Source: Actinomycetes bacterium
GTDB taxonomy: Bacteria; Actinomycetota; Actinomycetes; S36-B12; GCA-2699445
Assembly (NCBI GenBank): GCA_022599915.1
Contig: JAHZLH010000002.1
Location: forward strand, 1-60,489
Length of the DNA: 60,489 bases
Direction: 5' to 3'
Both the position numbers and the translations under genes were made by a program. A model generated the notes under the pieces. The model saw only the letters and a list, made by a program, of their open reading frames with translations. It ran no database searches and was not told the DNA's origin. Shown here one piece after another: positions 28,198-36,952 of this stretch (position 1 is its first letter; the number at the start of each line of letters is the position of its first letter).

Positions 28198-30309
28198 GTG
28201 GACCCTAGCTACCCCAGCGCACCTCGACTCAATCTCACCGACGATTACCACGGAGCTGCTGTTCCCGACCCCTACCGCTGGTTGGAAAACTCCGATCAGC
28301 ACCCGGCCGACAAGGCGGAGCAGTGGCAGCAGTGGCGCAACGACTGGGACGACGCTCAGCATCAGCTTTTCGCCGAAGAAAGCGCCCAGTGGTCCACTCG
28401 TGATCACTTCCAGCACCGCCTACAGCGGTTGCTCGCCGGCGGTTACAACGGACTGCCAATGTGGCGAGGCGACCGGTGTTTCTTCACCCGGCGCGACCCT
28501 GACGCACAGTTTCCGGTTCTGCTGACTCGAGACCCCGACGGTAGCGAGCGAACTTTGATCGATCCGATCGAACTCGATCCCAGTGGGCTCACCACCTTGG
28601 ACGGCTACCAGCCCACGTGGGAGGGCGACAAACTCGCCTATCTCACCAGTCACGGTGGTACCGAGGAATCAGTGCTGCGAGTGATGGACGTGGCTACTGG
28701 TGAAGACATCGACGGCCCCATCGACCGCACCCGGTTCTGTTCCATCGCGTGGCTACCTGGTGGTGAAGCCTTCTACTACGTTCGGCGGGAGGACCCAGAC
28801 CTGCTACCGGCTGACGAACAGCAGTTTCACCGCCGGGTGCGTTTCCATCGACTCGGCCGTGACCCGCAACACGATGAAGAAATCTTTGGCGGTGGACTCA
28901 GCATTCACAACTACTACTCGGTGGGCACGACCCGCGATGGCCGCTGGCTGACGGTCTACGCCACCCAGGGAACCGCACCGCGCAACGACGTGTACTTAGC
29001 GGACCTGTCCCGCACCGGACCCGAGCATCCCGAGTTGGGCACCGTGGTGGAACGTCGTGATGCCACGACCAGTCTGAACATTCGCCCAGATGGTCGGATG
29101 TTCGTGTGGACCGATCACGAAGCACCGCGCGGACAACTGCTGCTGGGCGATCCGGAACGACCAGAACCTGAACACTGGCAGTCGCTGCTATCGGAGGACC
29201 CGGCGGCGGTGTTGGATTCCTACCGGGTGTCCGCGGGACCCGAAGGCCCCGAGCAGTACTTGCTGGTGCAGCGCACCCTGCACACGGTCGGCGGGCTGGC
29301 GGTGTATGACTCCCACACCGGTGAGTTGGTGAACGAAATATCAGTCCCCGGCCTGGGCACGGTAGCGGGACCCACTGGTCGCCCGGAGGGTGGCAGCGAG
29401 AACTGGTACATCTATACCGATCACACCACCCCACCAATGGTGTACCGCTACGACACCATCAGCCAGGAGACGGACTTGTGGGCACGGCCGCCGGGTCAAG
29501 CGGAAATCCCGGAGGTGGTGTCGCGACAGGTCAACTACACCTCAGCCGACGGCACTACGGTGCATATGTACGTCATTTCACCAGACGGCGAGCCCACTCA
29601 CCCGCGGCCCACGATCCTGTACGGCTACGGCGGATTCGGGGTGCCACTGCCACCTGCCTACAGCCCCGTGATTCTGGCGTGGGTGGCTGCTGGCGGGGTG
29701 TACGCGATCGCGAATCTTCGTGGCGGCTCTGAGGAGGGCGAGGAGTGGCATCGCGCGGGCATGCTGGGGAACAAGCAAAATGTCTACGACGACTTTCACG
29801 CAGCCGCCGAATGGCTCACGCACGAAGGCTGGACTACCCGCGAACAGTTGTGCATCAGTGGCGGTTCGAACGGTGGCCTGTTGGTCGGTGCCGCGTTGAC
29901 CCAACGGCCCGAGTTGTATGGCAGCGTCATCTGCACTGCTCCGCTGTTGGACATGATCCGGTACGTCACCTCGCAACTGGGTTCGACCTGGACAGTGGAG
30001 TATGGCGATCCGGCCGTCCCCGAGCAGTTCGCGTGGCTGTACGACTACAGCCCCTATCACCGAGTTGAAGCAGGTGGCGACTATCCCGCGGTGCTGATGG
30101 TGGTCTTTGACAACGACACCCGAACCGACCCCATGCACGGCCGCAAGATGGTGGCGCAACTGCAGCACCACAGCGCTGGTGGTCCGATCGTGCTGCGCAC
30201 CGAGGCGGATGTCGGCCACGGCGCTCGATCCTTGGAACGCTCCGTGACCGAAAGCGCCGACGTCCTCGCCTTTGCAGCCCGCCACACCGGGCTGCAGCCC
30301 GACAACTAG
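28198..30309 (+). CDS. Prolyl oligopeptidase (S9A)
   Basis: Cytosolic serine peptidase that cuts short peptides after proline. The 703-residue product has an N-terminal arm, a seven-bladed propeller, and a C-terminal alpha/beta-hydrolase domain with Ser557 in GGSNGG, an Asp in DNDTRTD (638-644) and His674 in DVGHG. Oxyanion-side Tyr in LYGYGGFG is present. The upstream reading from 28084 adds 38 residues that overlap the divergent LapA-like gene and look non-coding; GTG 28198 gives the family's usual ~700 residues. Confidence 0.94.
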   Translation: MDPSYPSAPRLNLTDDYHGAAVPDPYRWLENSDQHPADKAEQWQQWRNDWDDAQHQLFAEESAQWSTRDHFQHRLQRLLAGGYNGLPMWRGDRCFFTRRDPDAQFPVLLTRDPDGSERTLIDPIELDPSGLTTLDGYQPTWEGDKLAYLTSHGGTEESVLRVMDVATGEDIDGPIDRTRFCSIAWLPGGEAFYYVRREDPDLLPADEQQFHRRVRFHRLGRDPQHDEEIFGGGLSIHNYYSVGTTRDGRWLTVYATQGTAPRNDVYLADLSRTGPEHPELGTVVERRDATTSLNIRPDGRMFVWTDHEAPRGQLLLGDPERPEPEHWQSLLSEDPAAVLDSYRVSAGPEGPEQYLLVQRTLHTVGGLAVYDSHTGELVNEISVPGLGTVAGPTGRPEGGSENWYIYTDHTTPPMVYRYDTISQETDLWARPPGQAEIPEVVSRQVNYTSADGTTVHMYVISPDGEPTHPRPTILYGYGGFGVPLPPAYSPVILAWVAAGGVYAIANLRGGSEEGEEWHRAGMLGNKQNVYDDFHAAAEWLTHEGWTTREQLCISGGSNGGLLVGAALTQRPELYGSVICTAPLLDMIRYVTSQLGSTWTVEYGDPAVPEQFAWLYDYSPYHRVEAGGDYPAVLMVVFDNDTRTDPMHGRKMVAQLQHHSAGGPIVLRTEADVGHGARSLERSVTESADVLAFAARHTGLQPDN

Positions 30310-30335
30310 ACCGGCTAGTCGCTCAACCTGGTTCG

Positions 30336-31628
30336 CTACTCAGCGGGCGCCGGCGACGCGACTGGCGTCGGTGCGGCACTGCCGCTGTTATCAGCGCGCG
30401 GCCATTTCTGCTGATAGCGAGTGAAGAGTTGGTCCTGGGCGGAAGCCAAGTTCCAAGCAAACACGCCACCGATCTTCATCTTGCGCGCGAGTTTAGCTCG
30501 CTTGATCGCCGTGCGGTGATTGCCGAACCACACCGTCCGCGAGACCTGACATTCGCTGGTGCGAGTTACGGTTCGCCGGTCTTTGCCGGTGCCAACCTTC
30601 TTGGGGTAGGTGCCCTTGGTGGTCTCGGAGTAGCGGAAGGTTGCTTCGCCTGCTTTGCGCGCAAACTTGATCCGCACCCCGTTTTCGTTGGCCAGTTCGG
30701 TGGCCGATATGGCACCGAGCGAGAAGGTTGGGGTGATCGAGCGCGGTCGCCAACCATCGGGACAGTCCCCTACAGTCGCTTGGCCACCGTAGCCGGGTGT
30801 GGGCCACGACTTTCCGTACAGCGGCACGCCCACCACAATCTTGCGCCGATCGGCCGCAGCGACTGAACGGGTGGCGGCGGTCACCGCTTGCTTGACCCAA
30901 CTGTGTGGCCCAATCGGCCCCGGGGAGCTAAAGGAATAGTCGTAGGTCATCAGGTTCAACCGATCAGCGGCGGCGGCCAATCGTTTCCAGTCGAAGACCG
31001 AATAGCCACCCCCGAGCCGGGGGCTGCCCGAGGCGGTGAGCGGGGCAGCACCGACCGGTACCGTGACCGACAGCAGTTTGCCGCGTGCATGCAGTTTCTT
31101 GGCGAGCCGGCGCACGGTCGGGTTCAACACTCGGCGAGTGGACGACCACGAACTCGCACCGTCATTGAAGGCGAAGTTCTCCCAATCCAGATCTAGTCCA
31201 TCCGCGCCCACGGCCTCAGTGCGCTGCACCAAGAGTTTGATGAGCGCCTTCCGCTGACTCTTGTTCCGCAGCATGGCGGCTAGTTCGCCGGCGCGCTGGT
31301 AGTTCAAGTCGGTGTGCGAGGCCCACACTCGGCTACCCGCCATTGCGGCCAGCGACTCGCGCAGGTTGCGAGTGCTCACGACATCAGGTGCTGAGCAGGC
31401 GGACTTAGCGCTGTGAACGCAGACCGGGTTGTCGGCACCGCCAAAACCCCAGGCAAAGATGGCTGCATCGGTTAGCACGCCAGACCCAGCCGCCATTCGC
31501 TCGGTCACCGTCGCGGGTGGATGCCAGTTGCCGAACCAACCACCGAGAATCTGTTCATCATTGGCAAGGGCAGAACTGGGCACCAGCATGGCTGCCGTTA
31601 CTGCTCCCGTTAGCAGGATTTTCCGCAT
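30336..31628 (-). CDS. Secreted GH18-family (chitinase-like) protein
   Basis: Exported glycoside hydrolase family 18 protein of 430 residues. A Sec signal peptide ends near ALAN (residues 20-23). The catalytic motif DxxDxDxE is complete as DGLDLDWE (143-150, Glu150 the acid). NLMTYDYSFSSPGP and VVGVPLYGKSWP are further GH18 blocks, and FAWNLASAQDQL closes the barrel. There is no chitin-binding or LysM domain, so the substrate (chitin, peptidoglycan or glycoprotein N-glycan) is open. The C-terminus is a short Pro/Ala/Ser tail. A TATTTT box lies 6 nt before the ATG. Converges on the peptidase gene. Confidence 0.88.
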   Translation of the reverse strand: MRKILLTGAVTAAMLVPSSALANDEQILGGWFGNWHPPATVTERMAAGSGVLTDAAIFAWGFGGADNPVCVHSAKSACSAPDVVSTRNLRESLAAMAGSRVWASHTDLNYQRAGELAAMLRNKSQRKALIKLLVQRTEAVGADGLDLDWENFAFNDGASSWSSTRRVLNPTVRRLAKKLHARGKLLSVTVPVGAAPLTASGSPRLGGGYSVFDWKRLAAAADRLNLMTYDYSFSSPGPIGPHSWVKQAVTAATRSVAAADRRKIVVGVPLYGKSWPTPGYGGQATVGDCPDGWRPRSITPTFSLGAISATELANENGVRIKFARKAGEATFRYSETTKGTYPKKVGTGKDRRTVTRTSECQVSRTVWFGNHRTAIKRAKLARKMKIGGVFAWNLASAQDQLFTRYQQKWPRADNSGSAAPTPVASPAPAE

Positions 31629-31634
31629 CTGACG

Positions 31635-31640
31635 AAAATA
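31635..31640 (-). promoter_or_regulatory. Putative -10 box (TATTTT) for leaderless GH18 gene
   Basis: TATTTT on the minus strand ends 6 nt before the ATG at 31628, with no SD between. Confidence 0.45.
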
Positions 31641-31801
31641 CGTCGCCGATCCGGTTCCTGGGCGAATTGTCGGAATCAGCTAGCCAGTGTTGTCGAAATC
31701 ACCGCTATCAGGACACAGCTGCGTGGTATCACTGCCACCCGCCCACGCGTCAATCTGCCGGCCGGGATGCGGCGAAGCAGCGCAGCCAACAAGATGAAGG
31801 G

Positions 31802-33337
31802 GTGGCAGATAACAGTACGACAGCGAAGCGTCCGGTCTACTTGGTGACTGGGGCCTCTGGATACATCGGGGGGCGGCTAATTCCACGACTCTTGGAGCGC
31901 GGTGTCGCCGTGCGGATTTTGGCCCGACAGCCCGAATCCCTGCGGCAGCGGGAGTGGTTCGATCGAGTCGAGGTCGTTGAGGGCGACGCGCTCGATCCCG
32001 TGGCCGTCAGCGAGGCTGTCAGCGACGTCGAGGTCGTCTACTACCTGATGCACTCACTGACCACCGGCAAAAACTTCGAAGACACCGAGCGTCGGATGGC
32101 GGCCATCGTGGCGCAAGCCTGTTCCGACGCGGGAGTCCGTCGAATCGTGTACTTGGGCGGAATGGTGCCGCCACCGCCAGCCAAGTTGTCGGCTCACCTG
32201 CGTAGTCGTGCGGAGGTCGGTCAAATTTTGCGCGATAGCGGGGTGCCCACGGCCGAACTGCGCGCGGCCATCATCATCGGTTCTGGCTCGGCCTCCTTCG
32301 AAATGCTGCGCTACCTCACTGAACGACTGCCTGCGATGGTGACACCACTGTGGGTTCGCACGAAGACCCAACCCATCGCAGTTCGAGATGTGTTGTACTA
32401 CCTAGTCCGATGCGCCGATCTGCCACCAGAAGTAAATCGAGCCTTCGACATCGGTGGGCCAGACGTCATGAACTACCAGGGCATGATGCAAGACTTTGCC
32501 GAAGTCGCGGGGCTACGTCGGCGCATCATTCTGCCGGTAAACCTGCTCAGCCCGAAACTTTCCTCCCATTGGGTTGGCCTGGTCACCCCGGTTCCCCGCG
32601 GCATCGCCAGGCCACTCGTTGATTCACTCAAAGTCGAGGTCATCTGCCAAGAGCACGACATCGCAGAGTTGATACCCGATCCGCCCGAAGGTCTGCTGCC
32701 GTACAAGACGGCCGTCGACTACGCACTGCGGCGGATTCGCGGTGCCCAAGTGACCACCCGTTGGTCCAACGCGTCAGTGACCGGCGCCATTGCGGAACCA
32801 CTTCCCACCGATCCCGCGTGGGCCGGTGGATCGCTGTACACCGACGTGCAAGATATGGAGATAGCGGCGGCTCCCGAACAAGTGTGGCGAGTACTCGAAG
32901 GTATCGGCGGAGACCGCGGCTACTACACCGGCGATTGGATGTGGCGAATTCGTGGCGCGATGGATAGGGCTGCCGGCGGGGTTGGCCTGCGGCGTGGTCG
33001 TCGCGATCCCAACACCACCCGCGTCGGCGATGCGCTGGATTTTTGGCGAGTGGAGGAGCGTATTCGACCCCGGCTGCTGCGCTTACGAGCCGAAATGAAG
33101 CTACCCGGACGGGCCTGGCTGGAATGGAGCATCGAGCCCACCGGTTCGGGCCATTCCCAACTCCGGCAGCGAGCCATCTTCTACCCCCGCGGTCTTGCCG
33201 GCCACAGCTACTGGTGGTCGGTGTACCCCTTCCACACGCTGGTCTTTCCACCCATGATCCGCGCGATCGCTGGCCACGCGGAAGAATTGCAACGACGCCG
33301 TGGCATGGACCTTCGCACCCCCGTCGCCGCCAGTTAG
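31802..33337 (+). CDS. NAD(P)-binding SDR-like protein fused to a DUF2867 (SRPBCC) domain
   Basis: About 511 residues. The N-terminal half is an atypical SDR/NmrA-like Rossmann domain (VTGASGYIGGRLIPRLLERG at the start, DVEVVYYLMHSL, then a PxxE-like VPTAELRAAIIIGSGSAS). The C-terminal ~170 residues match the DUF2867 type, ending in FYPRGLAGHSYWWSVYPFH. This fusion is common in actinobacteria and cyanobacteria; the reaction is unknown. Start GTG 31802 is inferred from where homology-like sequence begins; longer readings run into the divergent GH18 gene. Confidence 0.82.
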   Translation: MADNSTTAKRPVYLVTGASGYIGGRLIPRLLERGVAVRILARQPESLRQREWFDRVEVVEGDALDPVAVSEAVSDVEVVYYLMHSLTTGKNFEDTERRMAAIVAQACSDAGVRRIVYLGGMVPPPPAKLSAHLRSRAEVGQILRDSGVPTAELRAAIIIGSGSASFEMLRYLTERLPAMVTPLWVRTKTQPIAVRDVLYYLVRCADLPPEVNRAFDIGGPDVMNYQGMMQDFAEVAGLRRRIILPVNLLSPKLSSHWVGLVTPVPRGIARPLVDSLKVEVICQEHDIAELIPDPPEGLLPYKTAVDYALRRIRGAQVTTRWSNASVTGAIAEPLPTDPAWAGGSLYTDVQDMEIAAAPEQVWRVLEGIGGDRGYYTGDWMWRIRGAMDRAAGGVGLRRGRRDPNTTRVGDALDFWRVEERIRPRLLRLRAEMKLPGRAWLEWSIEPTGSGHSQLRQRAIFYPRGLAGHSYWWSVYPFHTLVFPPMIRAIAGHAEELQRRRGMDLRTPVAAS

Positions 33338-33384
33338 TCGACTGCCACGTCTCGGCTCCGCTCGGTCCTTGCAACAATGACATC

Positions 33385-33798
33385 GTGACTGGCGAAGCGA
33401 ACGACCCGGCAATGTGGTTTGAGCGGCTGGGTGGCGAACAGTTCTTCCATGACTTGGTGGCCGGCTTCTACCAACGGGTGACTGACGACGAGTTGTTGCG
33501 TCCGCTCTATCCCGAGCAGGATTTGGGACCGGCGGAACGTCGACTCCGACTATTCCTCCAGCAGTACTGGGGCGGACCGAAGACCTACAGCGAAGAACGT
33601 GGCCACCCGCGGTTGCGAATGCGGCATGCGCCGTTTCGGGTCGACGTGGCCGCGCGCGATCGTTGGCTGGAACTGATGGCCGCCTCGCTTGCCGACTGTG
33701 GCACCGACCTCGACCCGCTCGACCGCAATCAGCTGTGGACCTACTTGGTCTCCGCGGCTGACGCGATGATCAACGTTAACCCCGCACTGGATGGCTAG
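33385..33798 (+). CDS. glbO: Truncated haemoglobin, group II (GlbO-type)
   Basis: Small haem protein of 137 residues. The block YWGGPKTYSEERGHPRLRMRHAPFRV carries the proximal His (GHPRLRMRH) and Tyr/Trp residues usual in TrHbO; the N-terminal FYQRVTDDELLRPLYPEQDL is also typical. It likely binds O2 and may detoxify reactive oxygen or nitrogen species. GTG start; the upstream reading is the tail of another frame of the SDR gene. AACAAT lies 6 nt before the GTG, a possible weak -10. Confidence 0.9.
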   Translation: MTGEANDPAMWFERLGGEQFFHDLVAGFYQRVTDDELLRPLYPEQDLGPAERRLRLFLQQYWGGPKTYSEERGHPRLRMRHAPFRVDVAARDRWLELMAASLADCGTDLDPLDRNQLWTYLVSAADAMINVNPALDG

Positions 33799-33817
33799 CG
33801 GCTGACCGGCGGGCTCA

Positions 33818-35524
33818 CTAGTCTCTGGTGAGTTTCCGGTAGGTGGTCCGATGTGGCCGAGCCGCTTCCTCCCCGAGCCGCTCGATCTTGTTCTTCTCGT
33901 AAGAGTCGAAGTTGCCCTCAAACCAGAACCAGTTGGAATCGCCCTCATAGGCCAGGATGTGCGTGGCAACCCGATCCAAGAACCAGCGGTCATGGGAAGT
34001 GATCACGGCACAGCCCGGGAACTCCAACAGCGCGTTTTCCAAACTGCCCAATGTCTCTACATCGAGGTCGTTGGTTGGCTCATCGAGAAGCAGTACATTC
34101 CCGCCCTGCTTCAACGTCAGCGCGAGATTGAGCCGGTTGCGTTCACCGCCGGACAGTACTCGCGTCGGCTTCTGCTGATCCGGGCCCTTGAATCCAAAGG
34201 CCCCCACGTAGGCGCGTGACGGCATTTCCACATTGCCCACCTTGATCCAGTCCAGTTCATCAGACACGACCTGCCACACGGTTTTCTCAGCGTCCAACCC
34301 TGCCCGGGACTGATCAACATAGGACAGCAACACCGTCTCTCCCACCTTCAGATCACCCGAGGTAGGCAACTCAGCCTTATCCGGTTCTTCGTTATCAGTA
34401 CCGCCGGCTGCGGCAACAATCATGCGAAATAGCGTGGTCTTGCCAACACCGTTCGGGCCGATCACCCCGACAATGCCGTTGCGGGGAAGCGAGAACGACA
34501 AATCGTCCATCAACAATCGATCATCGAAAGCTTTGGTGAGATGGTCAGTTTCCACAACCGTGGCACCTAGTCGGGGCCCCGGTGGGATTTGGATCTCTTC
34601 GAAGTCCAACTTCCGGGTCTTCTCCGCCTCGACCGCCATCTCCTCGTAACGCTGCAGTCGGGCTCGGGACTTGGTCTGGCGCGCTTTCGCATTCGACCGA
34701 ACCCAGTCCAGCTCGTCACCCAGCCGCTTTTGCATCTTGGCGTCCTTTTGCCCCTCCACCTTGAGCCGGGCGGACTTCTTTTCCAAGTAAGTGGAGTAAT
34801 TGCCTTCATAGGGAAAGGCGCGACCACGATCAAGCTCCAGGATCCACTGCGCCACATTGTCGAGAAAGTACCGATCGTGTGTGATCGCGACCACGGTTCC
34901 GGGATACTTCTCAAGGTGCTGTTCCAGCCACAACACTGACTCCGCATCGAGATGGTTGGTCGGCTCGTCCAAAAGCAAGAGGTCTGGCTGTTCCAGCAGT
35001 AACTTGCACAACGCAACTCGTCGTCGCTCACCACCCGATAGCACCGTGACATCAGCATCCGCTGGCGGACACCGCAGCGCGTCCATGGCCTGCTCTAACT
35101 GCGAATCGAGATCCCAGGCATTCTTGTGGTCGATCTCTTCCTGCAACTTGCCCATTTCAGTCATCAACGCATCAAAATCCGCCTCCGGGTCAGCCATTTG
35201 GGCGGAGATTTCGTTGTAGCGGTCGAGCAGACTCTTGGTGCGCTTGACCCCTTCTTCCACGTTCTCCAGCACAGTCTTGTCGGGGTCGAGCTGCGGCTCC
35301 TGTTCCAAGATTCCCACTGCATAGCCAGGACTCAGCCGGGCCTCACCGTTAGACGGCTGATCCATCCCGGCCATGATCTTCAGCAGACTGGACTTACCAG
35401 CACCGTTGGGCCCCACCACCCCGATCTTGGCGCCGGGTAGAAAGGCTAGCGTCACGTCGTCCAGGATCACTTTGTCGCCGTGAGCCTTGCGCGCCTTACT
35501 AAGGGTGTAGATGAATTCAGCCAT
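33818..35524 (-). CDS. ettA: EttA, energy-dependent translational throttle (ABC-F ATPase)
   Basis: Soluble ABC-F protein that binds the ribosomal E site and gates entry into elongation according to ATP/ADP. The 568 residues contain two ABC domains (Walker A GPNGAGKSS and GPNGVGKTT; signatures LSGGERRRVAL and LSGGERNRLNL; Walker B LLLLDEPTNHLD and VLLLDEPTNDLD) joined by a charged linker, plus the arm insertion after the first Walker A. No membrane domain. ATG 35524 begins MAEFIYTLSK as in other EttA; the ~109 codons upstream in frame are not part of it. TAGGCT lies 7 nt before the ATG. Confidence 0.95.
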   Translation of the reverse strand: MAEFIYTLSKARKAHGDKVILDDVTLAFLPGAKIGVVGPNGAGKSSLLKIMAGMDQPSNGEARLSPGYAVGILEQEPQLDPDKTVLENVEEGVKRTKSLLDRYNEISAQMADPEADFDALMTEMGKLQEEIDHKNAWDLDSQLEQAMDALRCPPADADVTVLSGGERRRVALCKLLLEQPDLLLLDEPTNHLDAESVLWLEQHLEKYPGTVVAITHDRYFLDNVAQWILELDRGRAFPYEGNYSTYLEKKSARLKVEGQKDAKMQKRLGDELDWVRSNAKARQTKSRARLQRYEEMAVEAEKTRKLDFEEIQIPPGPRLGATVVETDHLTKAFDDRLLMDDLSFSLPRNGIVGVIGPNGVGKTTLFRMIVAAAGGTDNEEPDKAELPTSGDLKVGETVLLSYVDQSRAGLDAEKTVWQVVSDELDWIKVGNVEMPSRAYVGAFGFKGPDQQKPTRVLSGGERNRLNLALTLKQGGNVLLLDEPTNDLDVETLGSLENALLEFPGCAVITSHDRWFLDRVATHILAYEGDSNWFWFEGNFDSYEKNKIERLGEEAARPHRTTYRKLTRD

Positions 35525-35531
35525 GCACACC

Positions 35532-35537
35532 AGCCTA
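35532..35537 (-). promoter_or_regulatory. Putative -10 box (TAGGCT) for leaderless ettA
   Basis: TAGGCT on the minus strand ends 7 nt before the ettA ATG. Confidence 0.45.
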
Positions 35538-35608
35538 CGGCCACAGACTAGAACCAAGGCAGGCGGCTGCGGCGGGCAGACAACACGCAACCGGCTTCGC
35601 ATCAGGGA

Positions 35609-35638
35609 TTGGGTTGTGGGCCGCTGCGGTCGTACACT
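35609..35638 (+). promoter_or_regulatory. Promoter of the cobalamin ECF operon
   Basis: TTGGGT (35609-35614) and TACACT (35633-35638) are separated by 18 bp. Transcription would start near 35645, just before the riboswitch core. Confidence 0.55.
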
Positions 35639-35639
35639 G

Positions 35640-35740
35640 AGGCGACGCCCGGGCGGGGGAAGCCGGTGAAAATCCGGCGCTGACCCGCAACCGTGAACCC
35701 TTCGAGGGTAAGCCGGAATGCCCGACCGAGCGCCGCTTGC
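35640..35740 (+). ncRNA. Cobalamin (B12) riboswitch aptamer
   Basis: Conserved core blocks of the cobalamin aptamer occur in order: GGGGGAAGCCGGTGAAAATC, then CCGGCGCTGACCCGCAACCG followed by TGA, a small hairpin ACCCT/AGGGT, and the closing AAGCCGGAATGCCCG. GCCGG/CCGGC forms the stem carrying the GTGAAAAT loop. Boundaries are approximate. It sits directly before an ECF transporter, the expected target. The downstream region contains an SD-sequestering pairing rather than a T-run, so control is probably at translation. Confidence 0.9.
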
Positions 35741-35770
35741 ACCTATCCGTCGCGGACTGCGGATCGAGTC

Positions 35771-35811
35771 GCCCTTCCGGCCACCCTTCCCCGCACCGCC
35801 GAACGAAGGGC
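35771..35811 (+). promoter_or_regulatory. Putative expression platform: SD-sequestering hairpin
   Basis: GCCCTTC (35771-35777) is exactly complementary to GAAGGGC (35805-35811), which contains the ribosome-binding site of the GTG start at 35816. A second CCCTTC at 35785-35790 could compete for the same site. Pairing would block initiation. Confidence 0.5.
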
Positions 35812-35815
35812 CGTC

Positions 35816-36952
35816 GTGTTGACCGCGTTCACGCTTCCCCGATTGCTGCATCCGGGCGCGTGGTGGATCTGGGCGCTGGGACTCGCAGTTGCGGCAGCCC
35901 GCACGACCAATCCCTTGCTCTTGCTCTTGATTGCCGCCGTGGCTGGAGTAGTGGTGGCCGAACGCCGGGTAGCGGGTCCATGGGGACGGTCATATCTAGC
36001 TTTCGCAAAATTTGGTTTGGTCGTGATCGCGATTCGGGTCGTGCTGGAAATCCTGATTGGCGCCAGTGACCTCGGCCCGACGCTGTTCATCTTGCCGGAG
36101 GTGCCGTTGCCGGACTGGATGGCTGGCGTGAAGTTGGGTGGCATCGTGACGCTGTCTGGGCTGCTACTAGCAGTATTCGAAGGCTTGCGGATCGCCGTCA
36201 TGCTGATCTGTATCGGAGCAGTGAATTCGCTGGTCAACCCCAGCCGGCTGCTGCGCATCGTTCCCGCCGCACTCTACGAAGTCGGTGTCGCTGTCGTGGT
36301 GTGTATGACCACCGCCCCGATCCTGGTCAGTGACGCTGGTCGGATTCGCGAAGCCCGCCGACTGCGTGGACAGCCCACCGCCGGACCGCGGGCTTGGGCG
36401 CAGATGGCGCTACCACTATTCAGTGGCGCCTTGGAACGATCGGTGGCGTTAGCTGCCTCGATGGACTCCCGCGGCTACGGCCGTACCGCTGGCCTGTCCC
36501 GCACCACTCGTCGCATCACTGCTGGCTTACTGCTCCTGGGAATATTGGGCGTACTGCTGGGCTTGTACGGACTACTGGACGGCAGCACTCCCGGGGTCGC
36601 GGGGGTCGCGGTGCTGGGCTGGCCACTGCTATTGGTCGGCGCCGGGCTAGCCGCAGCCGGCTCACTGCTGGCTGGCCGACGCGTCAGCAGGACTCGCTAC
36701 CGCCCGGATGCGTGGAAACTGCCGGAATGGCTGGTCGCGTTGTGCGGTGTCGTACCAGCAGCAGTGTTCATCATGCTGGGCTCCGATCAAGCACTGACCG
36801 GGCCAACGACACCACCCACCTGGCCGGAGATCCCCTTCGTCGCTCTCGTCAGTCTGCTGGTGGCGATGCTGCCTGCGGCCATCGCACCACCGCCACCGGT
36901 GACCGATAGCGCGGTAACCCCCAGCCGGGATCGATCGGCGGTGGCCGCATGA
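35816..36952 (+). CDS. ECF transporter T component (transmembrane coupling protein)
   Basis: Membrane scaffold linking the ATPase to the substrate-binding S subunit. The 378-residue protein has several membrane spans and the CbiQ/EcfT-type cytoplasmic motif segment VSDAGRIREARRLRGQP followed by a second Arg-containing motif near ASMDSRGYGRT (A-x-x-x-R-G type). GTG 35816 has GAAGGG six bases upstream, and longer readings would include the riboswitch. It overlaps the ATPase gene by 4 bp (ATGA). In published nomenclature for actinobacterial B12 ECF systems these genes are called cbr; I leave the symbol blank because the letter order is uncertain. Confidence 0.88.
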   Translation: MLTAFTLPRLLHPGAWWIWALGLAVAAARTTNPLLLLLIAAVAGVVVAERRVAGPWGRSYLAFAKFGLVVIAIRVVLEILIGASDLGPTLFILPEVPLPDWMAGVKLGGIVTLSGLLLAVFEGLRIAVMLICIGAVNSLVNPSRLLRIVPAALYEVGVAVVVCMTTAPILVSDAGRIREARRLRGQPTAGPRAWAQMALPLFSGALERSVALAASMDSRGYGRTAGLSRTTRRITAGLLLLGILGVLLGLYGLLDGSTPGVAGVAVLGWPLLLVGAGLAAAGSLLAGRRVSRTRYRPDAWKLPEWLVALCGVVPAAVFIMLGSDQALTGPTTPPTWPEIPFVALVSLLVAMLPAAIAPPPPVTDSAVTPSRDRSAVAA

